The notes under the pieces are model-generated. The model made no database searches. It worked only from the letters and a program-made list of their open reading frames with translations, and was not told the DNA's origin. 8,328 nucleotides of DNA from JBEKEX01 sp050013615. Lineage in GTDB: Bacteria; Chloroflexota; Anaerolineae; Anaerolineales; Anaerolineaceae. This document shows, piece after piece, positions 5,387 to 8,328 of this stretch. The stretch spans positions 1-8,328 of the forward strand of contig JBEKEX010000118.1 in the NCBI GenBank assembly GCA_050013615.1, in the 5' to 3' direction. The stretch's first letter is position 1; each line of letters starts with the position of its first letter. A program made the translations under genes and the position numbers.

Positions 5387-5438
5387 TATAATTACCACAA
5401 GCCGGGGACGCCGACCCCGGCTTGCAGTTAAGGAGGAG
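5387..5438 (+). promoter_or_regulatory. TATAAT box followed by a perfect hairpin and an orphan Shine-Dalgarno
   Basis: TATAAT at 5387-5392 predicts a transcript starting near 5399. Exactly there a perfect 10-bp stem begins: CAAGCCGGGG (5398-5407) and CCCCGGCTTG (5415-5424), with loop ACGCCGA. It is followed by AAGGAGGAG (5430-5438). No start codon lies at ribosome distance; the first ATG at 5460 opens only an 8-codon frame (MLILPQVV). No -35 of quality is seen. It could be the structured 5' leader of the ABC operon mRNA (ATG at 5566) or a small RNA. Confidence 0.4.
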
Positions 5439-5492
5439 AAGAAGAGAAGTCGCCCTTTGATGCTGATATTACCCCAGGTTGTCTAACAATAC

Positions 5493-5530
5493 TTGACGTT
5501 TACCCTACGCTTACCCTACGTTAGCCCTCC
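5493..5530 (+). promoter_or_regulatory. TTGACG -35-like box plus three direct repeats at 11-bp spacing
   Basis: TTGACG (5493-5498) matches five of six -35 positions. Immediately after come TTACCCTACG (5500-5509), TTACCCTACG (5511-5520) and the degenerate TTAGCCCTCC (5521-5530); the shared CCCT core begins at 5503, 5514 and 5525, exactly one helical turn apart. A weak -10, TACGTT (5517-5522), sits 18 bp after the -35, inside the second repeat. Tandem repeats at 11-bp phase are the usual binding pattern of OmpR/PhoB-type response regulators. The element ends 35 bp before the ABC ATPase ATG. Confidence 0.5.
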
Positions 5531-5565
5531 ATTTTGATGATTTTTACTCTTTTTAGGGAGTTTTT

Positions 5566-6585
5566 ATGCCTTTTTCCATAGAAACCGAGCACCTTGGCCG
5601 CGTATACAAGATCCGCAACACCAAGAAAGGCGACCCCGTGGAACGGATCGCACTGCAAGATATCAACTTGACCGTCCAGCCCGGCGAGTTATTCGGCCTG
5701 TTGGGTCCCAACGGCGCCGGCAAGACCACGCTCATCAAGATCCTGACCACGCTGCTTTCGCCCACCTCCGGCAAGGCATACGTGGCCGACCTGGACGTCG
5801 AAAAAAATGCCGCCCAAGTGCGCCCGCTTATCAATATGGTCTCAGGCGGGGAGGCGTCCGGATACGGGCTGCTGACCGTGCGCGAAAACTTGTGGATGTT
5901 CTGCCAGTTCTACGGCATTCCCAGCAAGGAAGCCTACCGGCGCGTTGACCGGCTGCTGGACATCATTGGGCTGGCCGACCGCGCCAACACCCGCTCCAGC
6001 GACCTTTCAACCGGTTTGCGCCAGAAGATGAACATCGTGCGTGGCTTCATGACCGACCCGCGCGTGCTCTTCCTCGATGAGCCCACGCTTGGACTGGACG
6101 TGGAGGCTTCGCGCGACGTACGCCGCTTCGTCAAATCCTGGGTGCGTGAAGAGCCATCCCGCACACTGCTGCTCACCACGCACTATATGATGGAAGCTGA
6201 CGACATGTGCGACCGAGTGGCAATCATCAATAAAGGCAAAGTGCTGGCTTGTGACACGCCGGCTGCCCTCAAGCAAAACCTGCAGCGGCAGGCCATTTTC
6301 CAGATCAATGTCGAATCACCCAAGCCGTTGGAACTGGCCAGCTTGCAGCACATCCCCGGCGTGGCTTCCTGCACGCTGTCGGCCACCGACGGCTTCAACA
6401 CCCTCGAGCTGGTGCTGGAAGAAGAAGCCGTGTTGGCGCAGGTGATCGCCGGCTTGACCGCGCAGCAAGCGCGCATGGCCAGCCTGCAAAAACACGAGCC
6501 CACTTTGGAGGATGTGTTTGTTCACCTGGTTGGGCTGCGCATGGAAGAGGTGGAGCATGGCGATGATGATCCCGCAGATAAGTAA
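5566..6585 (+). CDS. ABC-2 type exporter, ATP-binding protein
   Basis: A 339-residue cytoplasmic ATPase of the DrrA/NatA-like group that powers export through ABC-2 permeases; it pairs with the two permeases that follow. Walker A GPNGAGKT is at 47-54, Walker B with catalytic Glu at VLFLDEP (167-173), the D-loop LGLD at 175-178, and the H-loop His206 in TTHYMMEAD. The signature is LSTGLRQK (147-154) rather than LSGGQ, and the segment where the Q-loop glutamine normally stands reads MVSGGEASGYGLLTVRENL (91-109), with no glutamine. After the ATPase domain, residues from about 243 form an extra C-terminal domain like those of other ABC-2 ATPases, ending TLEDVFVHLVG. The start has AGGGAG 5 nt upstream. 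The stop overlaps the next gene by 29 bp. The substrate is unknown: drug, lipid, polysaccharide or peptide are all possible. Confidence 0.95.
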   Translation: MPFSIETEHLGRVYKIRNTKKGDPVERIALQDINLTVQPGELFGLLGPNGAGKTTLIKILTTLLSPTSGKAYVADLDVEKNAAQVRPLINMVSGGEASGYGLLTVRENLWMFCQFYGIPSKEAYRRVDRLLDIIGLADRANTRSSDLSTGLRQKMNIVRGFMTDPRVLFLDEPTLGLDVEASRDVRRFVKSWVREEPSRTLLLTTHYMMEADDMCDRVAIINKGKVLACDTPAALKQNLQRQAIFQINVESPKPLELASLQHIPGVASCTLSATDGFNTLELVLEEEAVLAQVIAGLTAQQARMASLQKHEPTLEDVFVHLVGLRMEEVEHGDDDPADK

Positions 6586-7405
6586 GAAGCAGACCGGCTG
6601 GCGGTTCTTCCTGCAAACCGTCCTCGGGCGCTCTTACCCGCGCACGGTGGGACAGATGCGCGATGTCTCCTGGCTCTTCTTCGACGTGCTACTGCCCATG
6701 CTCTCCGTTTCCGCTTATGTGTTCGTCTATCGCGCCATCCAGGCCCCTGAAGATTACGTCGGCTTCGTGGTGGTGGGCGGTGCCATGACCGCCTTCTGGA
6801 CCAACGTCCTGTGGAGCATGTCCACCCAGCTTTACTGGGAAAAGGAGCAGGGCAACCTGCCGCTCTACATCATCTCTCCCGCCTCACTCATGGCCATCCT
6901 GCTGGGCATGGCCCTGGGCGGCCTGGTCTCCACCACCCTGCGCGCCGTGGTAATCATCCTGCTCGGCAGCCTGCTCTTCCACGTGAACTACGTGCTCGTC
7001 AGCTTGCCAGAGCTGCTGGCGGTATTCTTCCTGTGCATGACAGCATTGTATGGCCTGGGGATGATGACCGCATCAATCTTCCTGATGTTCTCGCGCGAAG
7101 CCTGGCACTGGGCCAACCTGGCTCAGGAGCCAGTCTATCTGGCATCCGGATTCTATTTCCCCATCAGAAGCTTCCCTCTCTGGATCTCGTCCATCGCCTC
7201 CCTCATCCCCCTCACCCTGGGACTGGACGCCATGCGCCAGTTGGTTTTTGCCAGCGGGCCCACGTTGGGTTTTCTCAGCGTGCAAATAGAAATATTCATT
7301 CTGATCGGATTGTGCGTCGTCTTTCTGATGGGAGCCAAGCTGCTGCTGGGACGCATGGAGCGCCTGGCCATCCACGAAGGCCGCCTGACCGAGAGCCGGC
7401 GATGA
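6557..7405 (+). CDS. ABC-2 type exporter, permease protein 1
   Basis: A 282-residue membrane protein of the ABC-2 permease family. About six hydrophobic segments are seen near residues 39-60, 67-88, 108-141, 150-177, 187-222 and 240-263. The cytoplasmic segment WEKEQGNLPLYIISPAS (94-110) matches the family's Glu-rich stretch before the 'sP' turn that contacts the ATPase. I chose the ATG at 6557 because GAGGTG lies 5-6 nt upstream; the frame opens earlier, at 6512, but that extension is a shadow of the ATPase C-terminus. ATGs two and three codons later are alternatives. It overlaps the ATPase gene by 29 bp, indicating coupled translation. Its stop TGA overlaps the start of a 7-codon minicistron that leads to permease 2. 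Confidence 0.92.
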   Translation: MAMMIPQISKKQTGWRFFLQTVLGRSYPRTVGQMRDVSWLFFDVLLPMLSVSAYVFVYRAIQAPEDYVGFVVVGGAMTAFWTNVLWSMSTQLYWEKEQGNLPLYIISPASLMAILLGMALGGLVSTTLRAVVIILLGSLLFHVNYVLVSLPELLAVFFLCMTALYGLGMMTASIFLMFSREAWHWANLAQEPVYLASGFYFPIRSFPLWISSIASLIPLTLGLDAMRQLVFASGPTLGFLSVQIEIFILIGLCVVFLMGAKLLLGRMERLAIHEGRLTESRR

Positions 7406-7425
7406 AAGCTCGATTATCCTTATGA
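7402..7425 (+). other. 7-codon minicistron (MKARLSL) bridging the two permease genes
   Basis: An ATG at 7402 overlaps the stop of permease 1 (ATGA), runs for seven sense codons giving MKARLSL, and ends at a TGA (7423-7425) that overlaps the start ATG of permease 2 (again ATGA). GAGAG about 6 nt upstream is a weak Shine-Dalgarno. The start of permease 2 itself has no Shine-Dalgarno, so a ribosome relay through this minicistron would explain how it is translated. The geometry is seen directly; translation of the peptide is inference. Confidence 0.4.
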
Positions 7426-8276
7426 ACTCATCCATCCATTTACGTTCCTTCCGCACGGCGGCCTGGCTGGGCTGGCAGATCGAATCCAACTGGGCCGACC
7501 CTTTCCTGTTCCTCATCTATTCCGTCATCAAACCACTCGCCAGTGCCGGCATTTTGGTGGTGATGTATGGTGTGATCGCCCAAGGAAACTTCGGCACGCC
7601 CATCTTTGCCTACCTGTACATCGGCAATGCCTTCTATCAATACGTCGCGGCGGTCATGGTGGGTGTCTCATGGGCAGTGCAGGACGACCGCGAGCATTAC
7701 CGCACCTTGAAGTACATCTACACCGCCCCCGTCGATATCCCCTTTTACCTGATGGGACGTGCAGTGGCGCGTATCCTGACTGCCACCTTTTCGGTTGTGG
7801 TGACGATGGCCTTCGGCATTCTGTTTCTGCAGGTGCCCTTCAACCCCGCCACGGTGAACTGGGGCCTGTTCATCCTGGCTCTGGCCGTCGGCCTGCCAAT
7901 GCTGGCGACCATGGGTTTGACCTTGGCCGGGGTGACTCTGATCACCGTGCACCATTCGGATGCCTGGGGCGATGCGGTCGCCGGGGCACTATTCCTGTTC
8001 AGTGGTGCCATCTTTCCACTCCAGGTACTGCCGGAGTTTTTACGTCCCATCGGCTATCTGGTGCCTATTTCATACTGGCTGGAACTTGTCCGCCGCGCCC
8101 TGGTGGGTTCGACGGCGCAGGCTTTCCCCACCTTCACCGGCTTGAGCAACAGCGATCTGCTGCTCATCCTTCTGGCGTTGGCACTGGTGTTCAGTGTCAT
8201 CGGCTGGCTGGTCTTCCGCCGCTGCGATTACCTTGCCCGCGAGCGTGGCTTGCTCGACCGGACGTCGAACTATTGA
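7422..8276 (+). CDS. ABC-2 type exporter, permease protein 2
   Basis: A 284-residue membrane protein of the ABC-2 permease family, clearly different in sequence from permease 1, so the exporter is probably a heterodimer of the two with two copies of the ATPase. Hydrophobic segments lie near residues 28-51, 61-83, 112-137, 147-176, 185-224 and 245-266. DDREHYRTLKYIYTAP (88-103) occupies the place of the Glu-rich ATPase-contact segment of permease 1. GALFLFSGAIFPLQVLPEFLRPIGYLVPISYWLELVR (188-224) is the typical ABC-2 C-terminal re-entrant region. The ATG at 7422 is 16 bp after the permease 1 stop and has no convincing Shine-Dalgarno; it overlaps the stop of a 7-codon minicistron. No terminator is visible in the 52 bp that remain after the stop. 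Confidence 0.92.
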   Translation: MNSSIHLRSFRTAAWLGWQIESNWADPFLFLIYSVIKPLASAGILVVMYGVIAQGNFGTPIFAYLYIGNAFYQYVAAVMVGVSWAVQDDREHYRTLKYIYTAPVDIPFYLMGRAVARILTATFSVVVTMAFGILFLQVPFNPATVNWGLFILALAVGLPMLATMGLTLAGVTLITVHHSDAWGDAVAGALFLFSGAIFPLQVLPEFLRPIGYLVPISYWLELVRRALVGSTAQAFPTFTGLSNSDLLLILLALALVFSVIGWLVFRRCDYLARERGLLDRTSNY

Positions 8277-8284
8277 TCCGTTTG

Positions 8285-8293
8285 TGGTATAAC
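8285..8293 (+). promoter_or_regulatory. Possible extended -10 downstream of the ABC operon
   Basis: TGGTATAAC combines TGn with a five-of-six -10 hexamer (TATAAC at 8288-8293), 8 bp after the permease 2 stop. TCGAAC 17 bp upstream is a weak -35. If real it would serve a gene beyond the window edge. Confidence 0.3.
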
Positions 8294-8328
8294 TGGTCAA
8301 TTCTAACGACCTGCAAAACGAAATAAAG

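Larger units (their letters stand above)
5088..5565. other. 478-bp intergenic region between divergent PRTase and ABC exporter genes
   Basis: No credible protein gene is seen here. The stretch holds, from left to right: a spaced inverted repeat near the PRTase start (5130-5167); an AT palindrome AAAATATATTTT (5199-5210); a small inverted repeat TAAGAT/ATCTTA (5213-5229) leading into a GC-rich repeat-like element (to about 5275); a minus-strand stem with G-U pairs (5330-5360); a TATAAT followed by a perfect hairpin and an orphan AAGGAGGAG (5387-5438); and 11-bp-spaced direct repeats after a TTGACG (5493-5530). Promoters for both flanking genes should lie in it. Confidence 0.7.

Noticed and set aside
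5210..5398. A 62-codon minus-strand frame in the long intergenic region, starting MVIIMQELETLDK
   Set aside because: Its C-terminal half is the translation of the GC-rich repeat-like element (PPPWGGARGWVRF), it has no good Shine-Dalgarno, and its first half shows no recognisable motif. It is best seen as a chance frame, though an eroded gene remnant in the first half cannot be excluded.
5460..5486. Eight-codon frame MLILPQVV as a leader peptide of the ABC operon
   Set aside because: The AAGGAGGAG is over 20 nt from its ATG, the peptide has no run of a regulatory amino acid, and no attenuator structure follows it.
5546..5565. ACTC...GAGT followed by TTTTT just before the ABC ATPase, as a terminator or attenuator
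   Set aside because: The stem is only four Watson-Crick pairs (six with G-U pairs), and the AGGGAG inside it is simply the ribosome binding site of the ATPase gene.
6512..6556. Earlier start for permease 1 at 6512
   Set aside because: It lacks a Shine-Dalgarno and would lengthen the overlap with the ATPase to 74 bp; the ATG at 6557 has GAGGTG at proper distance.
1..8328. CRISPR array, tRNA/rRNA gene, insertion sequence, toxin-antitoxin pair or phage genes
   Set aside because: I looked for regularly spaced repeats, tRNA T-arm sequences, transposase motifs and small paired genes on both strands and saw none.

Overview
The window looks like ordinary chromosome from a moderately GC-rich bacterium, most likely a member of Chloroflexota (Anaerolineae-like). 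This assignment is an inference. It rests on the mix of a family-4 uracil-DNA glycosylase, a DUF951 protein, Gram-positive-like AGGAGG ribosome binding sites, an Apt/Xpt-like phosphoribosyltransferase, and a GC-rich intergenic repeat of a kind often seen between genes in Chloroflexota and Cyanobacteria. No rRNA, tRNA, CRISPR array, transposase or phage gene is visible. The coding density is high and every gene I recognise appears intact, apart from the first, which the window edge cuts.

Layout. Positions 1-2274 are on the minus strand and read right to left: a DUF951 protein, then tsaE, tsaB, rimI and the start of a type-4 uracil-DNA glycosylase. tsaE, tsaB and rimI are packed end to end. TsaE and TsaB belong to the t6A37 tRNA-modification machinery and RimI acetylates ribosomal protein S18, so this is a translation-maintenance cluster; tsaD, often the fourth member, is not here. 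Positions 2309-4475 are on the plus strand and divergent from DUF951: an M50 membrane metalloprotease, a GIY-YIG small nuclease-like protein and galactokinase. A phosphoribosyltransferase on the minus strand (4533-5087) converges with galK and has a clear intrinsic terminator in between. A 478-bp non-coding stretch (5088-5565) separates it from a plus-strand operon (5566-8276) for an ABC-2 type exporter: one ATPase and two different permeases.

The most interesting material is regulatory rather than a new protein system. (1) The 34-bp divergent junction at about 2275-2308 is bordered by a perfect 9-bp inverted repeat that puts the DUF951 start codon in a tetraloop on one strand and an extended -10 box on the other. 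(2) tsaE has a TATAAT box placed so that transcription would start at its AUG, giving a leaderless mRNA. (3) The two ABC permease genes are linked by a 7-codon minicistron through two ATGA overlaps. (4) The long intergenic region holds a -10 box followed directly by a strong hairpin and an orphan Shine-Dalgarno sequence, then three CCCT-centred direct repeats at exactly 11-bp spacing before the ABC operon. I found no convincing evidence of a wholly undescribed multi-gene system.
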